Below are positions 27,310-36,458 of a stretch of 64,000 bases of DNA, in pieces. This DNA is from Pseudoalteromonas peptidolytica (GTDB lineage Bacteria > Pseudomonadota > Gammaproteobacteria > Enterobacterales > Alteromonadaceae). The notes under the pieces were generated by a model. The model worked only from the letters and a program-made list of their open reading frames with translations. It made no database searches and was not told where the DNA came from. Each line of letters begins with the position of its first letter. The stretch's first letter is position 1. The stretch spans positions 1 through 64,000 of the forward strand of contig NZ_WEHZ01000007.1 of assembly GCF_012641745.1 (NCBI RefSeq), read 5' to 3'. The position numbers and the translations under genes are program-made.

Positions 27310-30192
27310 ATGTTCAACAATAAAGTAAGCAAAGCGGTTCGCTTAGCAATTGCTTTTGGTGCTGCATCTACAGCAGCATTGGCAAGCACAGCTGTATCAG
27401 CTGAAGAAAATACAGAAACAGAAGAAGTCGAACGCATTCAAGTTACTGGTTCGAAAATTAAGCGTATTGCTGCAACAGCACCAACACCAGTTGTTGTTAT
27501 CGGGAGAGTCGAGCTTGAAGACGCAGGTGTCAGCAACGTTAACGACTTTCTATCAGAAATGCCAGCTGCAGAAGTTGGCTTGAGTCCAGAAAACTCAAAT
27601 AACTATATCTACGCAAATGGTCTGAATACTACGGATCTTCGTGGTCTAGGTTCTAGTCGCACACTTGTGCTTGTGAATGGTCGTCGTTTTATCGGTGGTT
27701 CAGCGGGTGATAACGCCGTTGACTTAAACAACATTGCAACATCGATGATCGAGCGTATCGAAATTTCTACCGGTGGTGCTTCTGCTGTTTATGGTGCAGA
27801 TGCCGTAGCTGGTGTTGTAAACATCATCACTCGTACTTCTTTCGATGGTCTTGAAATTGATGCTGCGACCACACGCCCATTTGAAGGCGGTGGTGAGCAA
27901 ACATTTGCATCACTGGTATTCGGTAAAGAGTTTGATGGTGGCGGCTTCATTTTCAACTACGACTTTGCCGACCAAAAACAAATGGCTAAGCGTGACAAGT
28001 CATGGTGGTATGACAATCCAGTTTCATCAGTACCAAACCCGAATAACACAGGTGGTGACGATGGTATCCCAGCTCGCATCCCTTATGAAGGCAAAAAACA
28101 TTACGCACTTTATGATGAGTCAAGTGAATTCTTCTTAGGTGGCGATCACTGGACATTCGATGAAAACCGTAACCTGCGTCCATTTGACAATGGTGATGGT
28201 TATATCCCAAGCGATCCAACGTCTTCACTTTACCGTTATTACGCAGGTGAATATAAAGATGGTATCGAAGAAGGTGCTGACGAATTCTTCCGTACACCAC
28301 TGACGCGTCATACGTTTAACATCGCCGGTAACTACGAGATAAACGAAAACCATACGCTAAGCTTTGATACAGTTTACTCACTCAGTGAAGCATTTGGTCA
28401 GAGTACTCCAGTGTTCTGGCGTAGTTTGAACATACGTAAAGACAATGCTTTTGTAAAAGATGACCTTCGCCAATTGATGGAAGAGAACGAAGTAGAATCA
28501 ATTACAATGCGTCGCTTAGCAAATGACTTTGGTCCGCGTAAGTATAATCAAGAGCGTTCGACTTTCCGTACTTCAGTGGGTCTAGACGGTTTCATTAACG
28601 ATAACTGGTCTTATTCAACGTATTTCCAGCATGGTCGTTTACAGCAAGACACCTCATGGTTTGGTGAAGTAATCACAGAAAACTTTGAGAATGCACTTGA
28701 TGCTGTAATGCTAAATGGCAACATTGTTTGTGCAAATCGTAATGATGAAGGTGAAGTAGTTGGTGCTATTTCAGGTTGTACACCAATTAATGTAATGGGT
28801 GCACCTGGTCAACATTCACAAGATACGATTGACTACATTACAACTGTAGCAACCGCACAGCATGGTGGTACGCAAACTAGCTTTGGCGCAACAGTAACGG
28901 GTGACTTATTTGAGCTGCCAGCAGGTCCTGTAGGTAGTGCATTTAGTTTTGAATGGCGCAGAGACTCAGCATACGAAGAACCAGGAACAGGTATCCGTAA
29001 GGGCCTTATCTTTGGTAACTCTGGTCTTGCGTATTCTGGCTCGCTAAATGTAAAAGAATACTCAACAGAGATTATTTTACCACTAGTTGTTGATCACGAA
29101 TGGGCGCAAGAGCTTAACTTAGAGCTTGCGTATCGTTACATGGATTACTCATCAACAGGTGGTGATTCAGCGTATAAAGTAGGTCTAACTTACCAGCTGA
29201 ACGATGACATTCGTTTCCGTGCAACAATGGCTGAATCTGTTCGAGCTCCTAACATCGAAGAGCTATACTCTGCGGCAGGCACACAGTTCTACGGGACTCG
29301 CTTTGACCAATGTGCAGCTGATACAATCCAGAACACTGATGAAAAATATCGCGCAAATGTAATCAAGAACTGTGCAGCGGCGGGTATTCCAGAGGGGTGG
29401 AGACCATCTCAAGAATGGACTGATGGTGGTAGTATCGAAGGTAAGCTTGGTGGTAACAACACACTACAAAACGAAGTATCAAGCGATGTTGTGTTTGGTT
29501 TTGTGTACACGCCAACAGCAATCGAAGGCTTTGATATCACAGTTGATTACTGGAGCTTCGAGATTGAAAATGCTATCGAAAACTATAACTATCGTGAGCT
29601 AGCTGAAAACTGTTACCGTGCTGATAGTTTAGATAATCCATTCTGTGGCTTTATCACTCGTGGTGACAACTTTGAAGTTGTAGACTTCTTCCAAACTTCA
29701 CTAAACGCAGCTGAAGAGAAGAAGAGTGGTGTCGATATCGAGTCTGTTTATGATTTTGAAACTAGCATCGGTGAATTTGGCGTTAAGCTAACTGCAACGT
29801 ATGTTGAAAACTACGAAATCAATCAAACTGGAAACCCTATCGATCTACTTGTGAATACTGGTGAGCAAGATCACATGAGATGGCGTGCTCGCTTGAATAC
29901 AAGCTACGAATACGGTGATTTCAGAGCGGTATTAGTCACTAACTACCGTCACAGTGCAGTAAATGACCGTAATGGTTGGAACATCGAACAGCACGATTAC
30001 AACGATATTCCATCGTACACAACATTCGATCTTTCAATGAACTACCGTGTGCTTGAGAATGTAGACTTACGTTTTGGTATCCAGAACATGTTCGACAGAA
30101 CACCACCTAGACACCCATTAGCGTTTGAAGACACTAGCTGGTACGATCCAATTGGTCGTCGCGCAACATTTGGTGTAAACATCAAGCTATAA
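27310..30192 (+). CDS. TonB-dependent receptor 2
   Basis: Paralogue of the receptor at 23409, 960 residues, with almost the same signal peptide (NNKVSKAVRL..AFGAASTA) and TonB-box region (VERIQVTGSKIKR). Plug motifs LRGLGSSRTLVLVNGRRF and SAVYGADAVAGVVNIIT are clear, and the barrel ends RATFGVNIKL. The ribosome site is CAGGGATCA before ATG 27310. The barrel portions of the two receptors differ considerably, so they probably take different substrates under common control. Codon bias again suggests strong expression. Substrate not inferable; peptide, glycan or siderophore are all possible. Confidence 0.93.
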   Translation: MFNNKVSKAVRLAIAFGAASTAALASTAVSAEENTETEEVERIQVTGSKIKRIAATAPTPVVVIGRVELEDAGVSNVNDFLSEMPAAEVGLSPENSNNYIYANGLNTTDLRGLGSSRTLVLVNGRRFIGGSAGDNAVDLNNIATSMIERIEISTGGASAVYGADAVAGVVNIITRTSFDGLEIDAATTRPFEGGGEQTFASLVFGKEFDGGGFIFNYDFADQKQMAKRDKSWWYDNPVSSVPNPNNTGGDDGIPARIPYEGKKHYALYDESSEFFLGGDHWTFDENRNLRPFDNGDGYIPSDPTSSLYRYYAGEYKDGIEEGADEFFRTPLTRHTFNIAGNYEINENHTLSFDTVYSLSEAFGQSTPVFWRSLNIRKDNAFVKDDLRQLMEENEVESITMRRLANDFGPRKYNQERSTFRTSVGLDGFINDNWSYSTYFQHGRLQQDTSWFGEVITENFENALDAVMLNGNIVCANRNDEGEVVGAISGCTPINVMGAPGQHSQDTIDYITTVATAQHGGTQTSFGATVTGDLFELPAGPVGSAFSFEWRRDSAYEEPGTGIRKGLIFGNSGLAYSGSLNVKEYSTEIILPLVVDHEWAQELNLELAYRYMDYSSTGGDSAYKVGLTYQLNDDIRFRATMAESVRAPNIEELYSAAGTQFYGTRFDQCAADTIQNTDEKYRANVIKNCAAAGIPEGWRPSQEWTDGGSIEGKLGGNNTLQNEVSSDVVFGFVYTPTAIEGFDITVDYWSFEIENAIENYNYRELAENCYRADSLDNPFCGFITRGDNFEVVDFFQTSLNAAEEKKSGVDIESVYDFETSIGEFGVKLTATYVENYEINQTGNPIDLLVNTGEQDHMRWRARLNTSYEYGDFRAVLVTNYRHSAVNDRNGWNIEQHDYNDIPSYTTFDLSMNYRVLENVDLRFGIQNMFDRTPPRHPLAFEDTSWYDPIGRRATFGVNIKL

Positions 30193-30210
30193 TTACGTGT
30201 TATAGTATTA

Positions 30211-30239
30211 AAAAGCCGCTTTAACAGCGGCTTTTTTTA
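30211..30239 (+). terminator. Rho-independent terminator
   Basis: AAAAGCCGCT, loop TTAAC, AGCGGCTTTTTTT; 18 bases after the stop of receptor 2 and also facing the convergent helicase gene. Confidence 0.93.
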
Positions 30240-30323
30240 TGCCTCAAGAAGCATATTACTTTGAGAAAACCGGAATAAGCGCTAAGTAATCCTATTCCTT
30301 GTCTAAGTATTTAGTTGGAAAAG

Positions 30324-32660
30324 CTAAATAACATCAACGACCTTGCTGGCTCTTCTATAACGGATTTTAAAGCCACTCCAAGCTGGCAATTCCCACTTTT
30401 TAGGTGCATCTTTTCTTGCGCCACGGATATATGTTAACTCTATCCTTTTTCCTTTAAAGTTATAGTTGACCGACATGCTCAGTTCTGGAATGGACCAGAA
30501 TAACGGAAATCTGTCTATAAATGGGTCTAACTCCCACGACTCAACCTCATCGAACTGTAAATCTTGCTCGTCAATGAGAGCAATATCTTCATAACTTTCG
30601 ATACCCAGTATATTTAACTTTTGGTGCAGAAACCCTTCAACGGTGGGAAGTGATATATCGCGGCTATGGTATTGATAAAATAATTGGGTGTAGCTGATTT
30701 TCAATTCTATTTGATTGGCTAATCCTATAAAAAGTGTGTTATTTAGGATAAGCATCACCAATGCCGAAATCGTGTCCTGAGGTGTATTCAAAGGCTTTGT
30801 TGTCTGACTTAAGGCTTCTTCGCCGTAAAAGGTAATAAATTCGCCCCAAAGTACATTGTCATCTACATAGGCTGCGTGCAGAACTTCGTTGCCAATACCT
30901 ATTTTAAGGAGCTGCTTTTTCGTCAACGCAGCATTATACATTGCAAGCGTTTTTGCTTGTTTAGTGCCTTTTCCTGCCAATGAGAATGTGTTTAGCACCA
31001 GTACTGCTTCTGCATTTTCACAGATACGAGTATGGTTTGAGAGAACAACCTCACTTTGTCCATTATTAAAACCATGGCGGCGATTATTTTTATTAATATA
31101 TACCCAGTTAGGTATTAAGCTCGCCAACTCAAGAAGCAAGTTATCATGGTTGAAACTTGCAGCCTTATCTAATGATGGCAAGGAAAAGTGGTCGCGCAAG
31201 TGAGCACTAAATTGTTGGGCTTCTTGAAGCGCATCAGGTGTAATATCGACTAAATCCTCAGCTCCGCCTCTTACAACAGAGATAGCGACTTCTATGTCAG
31301 AGCCATAAGGAAAAAGGGTATTTAATCTTGTTTGGCGCTCGGCATCATTTGGGAGTTGATAAACACGAGCCGGAACCGATAATACCGAGAATAAGTCTAT
31401 TGCGGCTTGGCGCAGTGCATTGCTGTTTAACTTGCTAATGACATAGCCAAATTCAAAGTCGATGGGTAGAGGGTAGAGCTGCTTGCCAAGCTCCGTTGCA
31501 ATACCACGCGCGTCTATCGCTTCGAGTTTTCTGAGCTGCTGTGTTGCAACTTCAACTGAACGTTCAGGTAAAGGGTCGATAAAGTGTAAAGATGAGACAC
31601 CCTCAGTAGCGCAGCCTGAGGCCAATACCAGCTCTGTCAAAGATCCCCGTTGGATTTCTGGGGGAGTCGCATCAATAAGTGGTGCGTGTTGGCCATATAG
31701 CCTAATACATATACCAGCTTGTGTACGTCCAGCGCGGCCGAGACGCTGCTTAGCTGAATCTTTGCCAATGGCATCTAAGCCTAATACTGTTTTGCCTAAG
31801 CGTAAATGTGTGCGGCGCTCTAGACCTGAATCAATTACGCAAGTGACATTAGGAATAGTAAGGGAGGTCTCAGCGACATTGGTTGCCAAGATAATACGGC
31901 GCTCCTTATGCGCTGCCAACGCTAGTTGCTGCGCCTTAGGACTGCAGCCGCTATATAACCCTATCGCAATAGCGGGTAATGATTTCACTTTTGATAAACA
32001 TGCTTGGATCTCGGCTTTGCCCGGTAAAAAGACTAAAATATCGCCGTCGCAGTTTATCAGTGCCTCTTGGCATGCGCTAAAAACGCGCTGCTCCAGCTGC
32101 TCTTTATGAGGCATCGCCCGAGGCTCTGGCGCATGAAAATACTCGGCGACAGGGTAAAGCACTCCGCCTGATTCAATAACCTGTGCGTCTAAATAGGTAG
32201 CAAGCTTTTGGCTATTTAACGTGGCAGACGTCACAATTAATTTATGAGATTGTGCTTGCTTTAACAAGGCCAGTAGTAAGTCCATATCCCAGCGTCTTTC
32301 ATGGAATTCATCCAGCATGACGACAGTAAAATCAGCAAGTTTATTATCAAAAAACCACCTTAATGCGACGCCTGGAGTTGCGTAGATGACCTGTGAATCT
32401 TCTGAAAACTTACCTTCAAAGCGAATAGCAAAACCAACCTTTTCACCAAGCTTAGACTCACTTTGAGTCGAGACATATTCAGCTAGAGAAGTGCAGGCGA
32501 TCCGCCTTGGCTCAATAACTAAAACCTTACCGTGCTCTGTCGCCCACAATGGCAGTTGAGTTGACTTGCCAGAGCCTGTTGTGGCGCAGACAACAACAGT
32601 ATTTTGTTCCCTTAAGGTTTTAGTAAATTGAGGTTGAACGGACTCGATGGGTAAGGACAT
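30324..32660 (-). CDS. HrpB-like DEAH-box helicase
   Basis: Superfamily 2 helicase of the DExH/HrpB type, 778 residues. Walker A is ATTGSGKST, the Walker B box is DEFHERR, motif III is SATLN, motif V is ATNVAETSLTIPNVTCVIDSG, and motif VI is QRLGRAGRTQAG. A winged-helix and ratchet region follows to about 500. The C-terminal 250 residues end in KKWELPAWSGFKIRYRRASK and do not show the KGRYPKHVWP motif found near the end of E. coli HrpB. It may thus be a distinct HrpB relative. Role in RNA metabolism is inferred from the family. Confidence 0.82.
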   Translation of the reverse strand: MSLPIESVQPQFTKTLREQNTVVVCATTGSGKSTQLPLWATEHGKVLVIEPRRIACTSLAEYVSTQSESKLGEKVGFAIRFEGKFSEDSQVIYATPGVALRWFFDNKLADFTVVMLDEFHERRWDMDLLLALLKQAQSHKLIVTSATLNSQKLATYLDAQVIESGGVLYPVAEYFHAPEPRAMPHKEQLEQRVFSACQEALINCDGDILVFLPGKAEIQACLSKVKSLPAIAIGLYSGCSPKAQQLALAAHKERRIILATNVAETSLTIPNVTCVIDSGLERRTHLRLGKTVLGLDAIGKDSAKQRLGRAGRTQAGICIRLYGQHAPLIDATPPEIQRGSLTELVLASGCATEGVSSLHFIDPLPERSVEVATQQLRKLEAIDARGIATELGKQLYPLPIDFEFGYVISKLNSNALRQAAIDLFSVLSVPARVYQLPNDAERQTRLNTLFPYGSDIEVAISVVRGGAEDLVDITPDALQEAQQFSAHLRDHFSLPSLDKAASFNHDNLLLELASLIPNWVYINKNNRRHGFNNGQSEVVLSNHTRICENAEAVLVLNTFSLAGKGTKQAKTLAMYNAALTKKQLLKIGIGNEVLHAAYVDDNVLWGEFITFYGEEALSQTTKPLNTPQDTISALVMLILNNTLFIGLANQIELKISYTQLFYQYHSRDISLPTVEGFLHQKLNILGIESYEDIALIDEQDLQFDEVESWELDPFIDRFPLFWSIPELSMSVNYNFKGKRIELTYIRGARKDAPKKWELPAWSGFKIRYRRASKVVDVI

Positions 32661-32771
32661 AACTACTTATTGGCTATTTACATTTTTCGGTATAGTAACA
32701 AAATTTGCTTGAAAAATCGGGTGATGGAACCAATTTATCTTTGAAGACTTATTCAAAAATGGCCAAAAACC

Positions 32772-33602
32772 ATGATAGAAATAGCGCTTATTACTGGCCT
32801 TATTCTATTTGTTTTCTTGTATTGGAACTGGGATAAAGTTCAGCAATTCAGGTGGCAAAAAAAATATCAAAACCAAGCATTGAGTGGATCTGACAAGCAG
32901 GTGTTACTAAAGTACATGCCTATCTATCGCAATATGACAGATGCCGACCGTGAGCAGTTAGAAAAGCATATTGTCTGGTTTCTGGGAGAAAAGCGCGTAC
33001 TTGGTAGAGATGGGTTAGTGGTATCACGGCTGATGTGTTTAATTATCGCGGCAGATGCGTGCTTACTCGTGCTCAAGCAAGCTTGGCCACTGTATCCCAA
33101 CGTCAAAGAAGTTTTACTATATCCAAGTAGCTATTATGCCCCGCAAACCTCAAGAGATGGTGCCGGCTTGGTCAGCTTTCATCAAACGGTTCGTCAAGGA
33201 GAGTCTTGGCCTGGAGGTACTTTAGTGTTGAGTTGGCACGATGTACTTGAGGGAAATAGATTACCTGAAGATGGTCATAACTTAGTCTTTCATGAATTTG
33301 CCCATCAATTGGATCAGCAGACCGGTGTAACCAATGGAACACCCATATTGCCAGCAAAGGTAAGCTATCAGGATTGGGGCAGGGTATTATCGAAGGCGTA
33401 CCAGCACTTAAAAATGCAGCTGTCCTACAATATGCCCCACGCTATTCATTCATACGGTGCAACAAATGAAGCGGAGTTTTTCGCCGTGGTAACGGAAACA
33501 TTTATTGAAAAACCCTATGAACTCAAACAGGAAAACCCAGAGCTATACAATTTGTTAAAAGACTACTATCAGTTTGAGCCAAGGGACTGGCAACGATATT
33601 AA
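32772..33602 (+). CDS. mtfA: MtfA-family zinc metallopeptidase
   Basis: 276 residues, peptidase family M90. A hydrophobic N-terminal helix (about 3-18) may anchor it in the membrane. The zinc motif HEFAH is at 174-178 in VFHEFAHQLDQQTG, and NEAEFFAVVTETF downstream supplies the third ligand region. In E. coli MtfA interacts with the repressor Mlc and so affects glucose uptake; whether that holds here is unknown, since no ptsG or mlc gene is in view. It stands alone, divergent from the HrpB-like helicase with 111 bases between. Confidence 0.88.
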   Translation: MIEIALITGLILFVFLYWNWDKVQQFRWQKKYQNQALSGSDKQVLLKYMPIYRNMTDADREQLEKHIVWFLGEKRVLGRDGLVVSRLMCLIIAADACLLVLKQAWPLYPNVKEVLLYPSSYYAPQTSRDGAGLVSFHQTVRQGESWPGGTLVLSWHDVLEGNRLPEDGHNLVFHEFAHQLDQQTGVTNGTPILPAKVSYQDWGRVLSKAYQHLKMQLSYNMPHAIHSYGATNEAEFFAVVTETFIEKPYELKQENPELYNLLKDYYQFEPRDWQRY

Positions 33603-33608
33603 AGCACT

Positions 33609-33773
33609 TATACCAATTTGACTTAATACTTGCTCAATTTGAAGGAGTAAATCTGACGCTAACGGCGTTAAAAATTTCTTATTTAGAACGACTAAATAGC
33701 AAAATTTTTGTCTTGTTATCGACAAGATTTTCTCGCCTCAAAATAGACCACTTAATTAAGAAAATTGGTATTA
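33609..33773 (+). repeat. TACCAATT-family intergenic repeat, copy B (most complete)
   Basis: About 165 bases. The left end TATACCAATTTGACTTAA and the right end TTAATTAAGAAAATTGGTAT are inverted repeats of one another in their outer parts. Inside are three small palindromes: TAACGGCGTTA, TATTTAG/CTAAATA enclosed by AAAATTT/AAATTTT, and CTTGT/ACAAG. It has no coding frame. Flanking TA on both sides could be a target duplication. This is the structure of a MITE-like or REP-like non-autonomous element. Confidence 0.78.
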
Positions 33774-33775
33774 AA

Positions 33776-33806
33776 TAAAAAAACCGCTCAACTGAGCGGT
33801 TTTTCT
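33776..33806. terminator. Bidirectional terminator
   Basis: AAAAAAACCGCTCA, a short loop, then TGAGCGGTTTTTC. It has A and T runs on either side and sits between mtfA (rightward) and deaD (leftward). Confidence 0.88.
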
Positions 33807-33818
33807 TAAGAGCGTCGA

Positions 33819-35633
33819 TTAAGAAAAGCTAATTTCTTTTCTTTCGCGTCGGTCTCTTCTTTGACCTTCTGAGCGACGTTTATCACCGCCGCCACTACGA
33901 GGGTCTTTGAAGCTGCGCTTACGATCTCTTGACTCTTCACCTCTGCCCTGACCTTGATCGGCTGGGTGGGTGCTCTTGGTCATGTTCATAGGGCGTTGGC
34001 AAATATGAACGCTCTTGAAGTGGCTAAGTACGTCAGCTGGCATGTTTTGTGGTAATTGTACCGTACTGTGTTCGTTGAACAGACGGATTTCACCAATGAA
34101 CTTGCTAGAGATATCTGCTTCGTTCGCAATAGCACCAACAATGTTCTTAACTTGAACACCATGCTCACGACCCACTTCGATACGGTAAGTGTCCATAGGG
34201 CCTGCTGCGCGATCACGGCTACGAGATTTGCGTTCACCACGCTCGCCACGGTTACCGTCTCTATCTCGGCGGTCGCCGCGACGATCATCGCGCTCTCTAC
34301 GCTCACGTTGTTGAATTTGAATATCTTCAACTTTTAGTGGTGTCTGTTGCTGTGCAAGACACAATAGCGCTGCTGCTAAGTCTTCTTGGCTCAGCTCTAG
34401 CTTTTGAGCAAGGCCTGAAGCCACTTTTGAAAAGAACTCAATGTCTTTGTGCTCAAGCGCTGCAGAAATCTTTGTCTCTAATGCACCAATACGCTTTTCT
34501 TCAACTACTTTTGCACTTGGTAATTCAACCTGTGCGATATCTGAGCGCGTATGACGCATGATGTTCTTAAGTAAATAGCGCTCGTTGTTCTTAACGAACA
34601 AGATTGCCTTACCTTGGCGACCAGCACGGCCTGTACGACCAATACGGTGAACATAAGCTTCACAGTCTTGTGGGATATCGTAGTTAACAACAAGGCTTAG
34701 ACGCTCTACGTCAAGGCCACGTGCTGCAACGTCAGTTGCGATAACGATATCTAGTAGGCCATTCTTAAGACGGTCTACTGTGCGCTCACGTGCTTGTTGG
34801 TTCATGTCACCATTAAGCGGTGCTGCTGAGAAACCTTCACGCTCTAGTAACTCTGCAAGCTGAACAGTATCATTACGTGTACGTACGAACACGATAGCAC
34901 CATCGTAATCTTCCGCTTCTAAGAAACGTACGATTGCTTTATTCTTGTGTGCTGTTGCACGCCAGTAAACTTGCTCGATCGTAGATACTGTAGAGTTACG
35001 CGGAGTGATCTTAACTTGTTCGGCGTTGTCTAAATACTTATTACAGATTGATTGGATCTGCTTAGGCATAGTCGCAGAGAACAAACAAGTTTGCTTCTCT
35101 TCTGGTGTTTTTTCCATGATGCTTTCAACATCATCGATAAAGCCCATGCGTAGCATTTCATCTGCTTCATCAAGTACAAGCGCATTAAGACCTGAAAGGT
35201 CAATGGTCTTGCGGTTGATGTGGTCAATCAAACGGCCTGGTGTAGCCACAATAATTTGGGCACCACGACGTAGAGCACTTAGCTGAATGCCATAGCTTTG
35301 ACCACCATAAAGCGCGAGTACTTCAACGCTTTTAGTATATTTAGCATATTGCTGAAATGCTTCAGCAACTTGAATAGCCAGCTCACGCGTCGGCGTAAGC
35401 ACAAGAATTTGCGGTTGTTTAACGGATGCGTCTATTTGGTTTAACAATGGCAGTGCAAATGCTGCCGTTTTACCTGTACCCGTCTGCGCTAGTCCCAGTA
35501 CGTCTTTTCTTTCTAGCAATAACGGTATACATTGAGCTTGGATCTCAGAAGGTGTTTTATATCCTTGCTCTTCGACTGCTTTTAAGATTGCAGGAGAAAG
35601 GTCTAAAGATTCAAACGTAACTGGTTCTGACAT
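33819..35633 (-). CDS. deaD: DEAD-box RNA helicase DeaD/CsdA
   Basis: ATP-dependent RNA helicase for ribosome assembly and RNA decay, often cold-induced. 604 residues: Q motif ..SEIQAQCIPLLL, Walker A AQTGTGKT, DEAD box LVLDEADEML, SAT motif, and HRIGRTGRAGR. After the two RecA domains (about 1-370) comes a dimerisation-like helical part, an Arg/Asp/Glu-rich linker (about 440-470), a DbpA-type RNA-binding domain (MDTYRIEVGREHGVQVKNIV) and a basic RGG-like tail rich in R, D, G and K. Length fits DeaD (629 in E. coli). Monocistronic with its own terminator. Confidence 0.93.
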   Translation of the reverse strand: MSEPVTFESLDLSPAILKAVEEQGYKTPSEIQAQCIPLLLERKDVLGLAQTGTGKTAAFALPLLNQIDASVKQPQILVLTPTRELAIQVAEAFQQYAKYTKSVEVLALYGGQSYGIQLSALRRGAQIIVATPGRLIDHINRKTIDLSGLNALVLDEADEMLRMGFIDDVESIMEKTPEEKQTCLFSATMPKQIQSICNKYLDNAEQVKITPRNSTVSTIEQVYWRATAHKNKAIVRFLEAEDYDGAIVFVRTRNDTVQLAELLEREGFSAAPLNGDMNQQARERTVDRLKNGLLDIVIATDVAARGLDVERLSLVVNYDIPQDCEAYVHRIGRTGRAGRQGKAILFVKNNERYLLKNIMRHTRSDIAQVELPSAKVVEEKRIGALETKISAALEHKDIEFFSKVASGLAQKLELSQEDLAAALLCLAQQQTPLKVEDIQIQQRERRERDDRRGDRRDRDGNRGERGERKSRSRDRAAGPMDTYRIEVGREHGVQVKNIVGAIANEADISSKFIGEIRLFNEHSTVQLPQNMPADVLSHFKSVHICQRPMNMTKSTHPADQGQGRGEESRDRKRSFKDPRSGGGDKRRSEGQRRDRRERKEISFS

Positions 35634-35763
35634 TAATGCGCCTCAACTATTTTAAAGAGGCGCGCATTGTACAGGAAAGCCACAGCAAATGCTTGCATAA
35701 AATCACACTATTTTATATGTGACTGATATTGGTTAAAATTTAACCTAATCAAGTTTGCAAAGT

Positions 35764-36027
35764 TTATTGATAAAGGCCTAAATTGGCTTTTGCGTATGCT
35801 TCAAACTCGGTAAAGCCACCGATATGATCTTGATCGATAAATATTTGAGGTACAGTGGGGCAAGGTTTACCAGCTGACTTCTCTAAGTCGGCTTTGCTCA
35901 CGCCTTCTTTAATAATGTCGACATAACGGAAGTTAAAATCATCGCGTTCTTGTGTCAATCGCTCTGCAACTTCTTTAGCTCGAACGCAAAAAGGGCAACC
36001 TTCACGACCAAAAATAACAGTAAACAT
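35764..36027 (-). CDS. grxA: Glutaredoxin 1
   Basis: 87-residue class I glutaredoxin reducing disulfides (ribonucleotide reductase, PAPS reductase, OxyR in E. coli) with glutathione. The active site CPFC is at 11-14 in VIFGREGCPFCVRAK; the cis-proline TVPQIF and the GSH-binding GGFTEF motifs follow. Length and sequence match E. coli GrxA. An additional cysteine occurs in GKPCPTVP where E. coli has Val-Glu. The AGGAGAAAG ribosome site precedes the start. Confidence 0.93.
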   Translation of the reverse strand: MFTVIFGREGCPFCVRAKEVAERLTQERDDFNFRYVDIIKEGVSKADLEKSAGKPCPTVPQIFIDQDHIGGFTEFEAYAKANLGLYQ

Positions 36028-36119
36028 ATTCTTTCTCCTCTAATTGAATGACTACAGTATAGAGGAAGCATCCTGAAGGTAAATTGTATTAAAGTGATAG
36101 TGCTAATCTAAAAAATCGA

Positions 36120-36398
36120 TTAGCTTCTATAAACCGTTTTAATGAGGTGAAAACCAAATTTAGTTTTTACCGGACCATGTACTTCAAATAACGGCTTTTT
36201 GAAGACCACATCGTCAAAGGCCTTTACCATATCTCCTTTATTGAACTCGCCTAGGTCACCACCACGCTTTTTTGAAGGGCAGAGGGAATGTTGTTTAGCC
36301 AACTTGCCAAAGTCAGCACCTTTGGCAAGTTTGGCTTTAATCGCTAAACACTCTTTTTCGGTTTTGACTAGGATGTGATAGGCGCACGCTTTAGGCAT
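36120..36398 (-). CDS. ppiC: Parvulin peptidyl-prolyl isomerase C
   Basis: 92-residue single-domain cytoplasmic parvulin. The motifs [44 protein letters not shown] and [14 protein letters not shown] match E. coli PpiC almost over the whole length (93 aa). No signal peptide. It catalyses cis-trans isomerisation of Xaa-Pro bonds. It follows the TonB receptor gene 36459-38522 in orientation, with a gap of 60 bases on the operon's downstream side; no function linking them is evident. Confidence 0.93.
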   Translation of the reverse strand: MPKACAYHILVKTEKECLAIKAKLAKGADFGKLAKQHSLCPSKKRGGDLGEFNKGDMVKAFDDVVFKKPLFEVHGPVKTKFGFHLIKTVYRS

Positions 36399-36458
36399 GA
36401 AAAGACTCTCATTGTAAAAATAAAAGCGATCATGCAGGGCTTGTGCGCCTGTGGCAAG

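Noticed and set aside
31483..32109. 208-residue plus-strand frame within the HrpB-like helicase
   Set aside because: Antisense to conserved helicase motifs; composition is that of a shadow frame.
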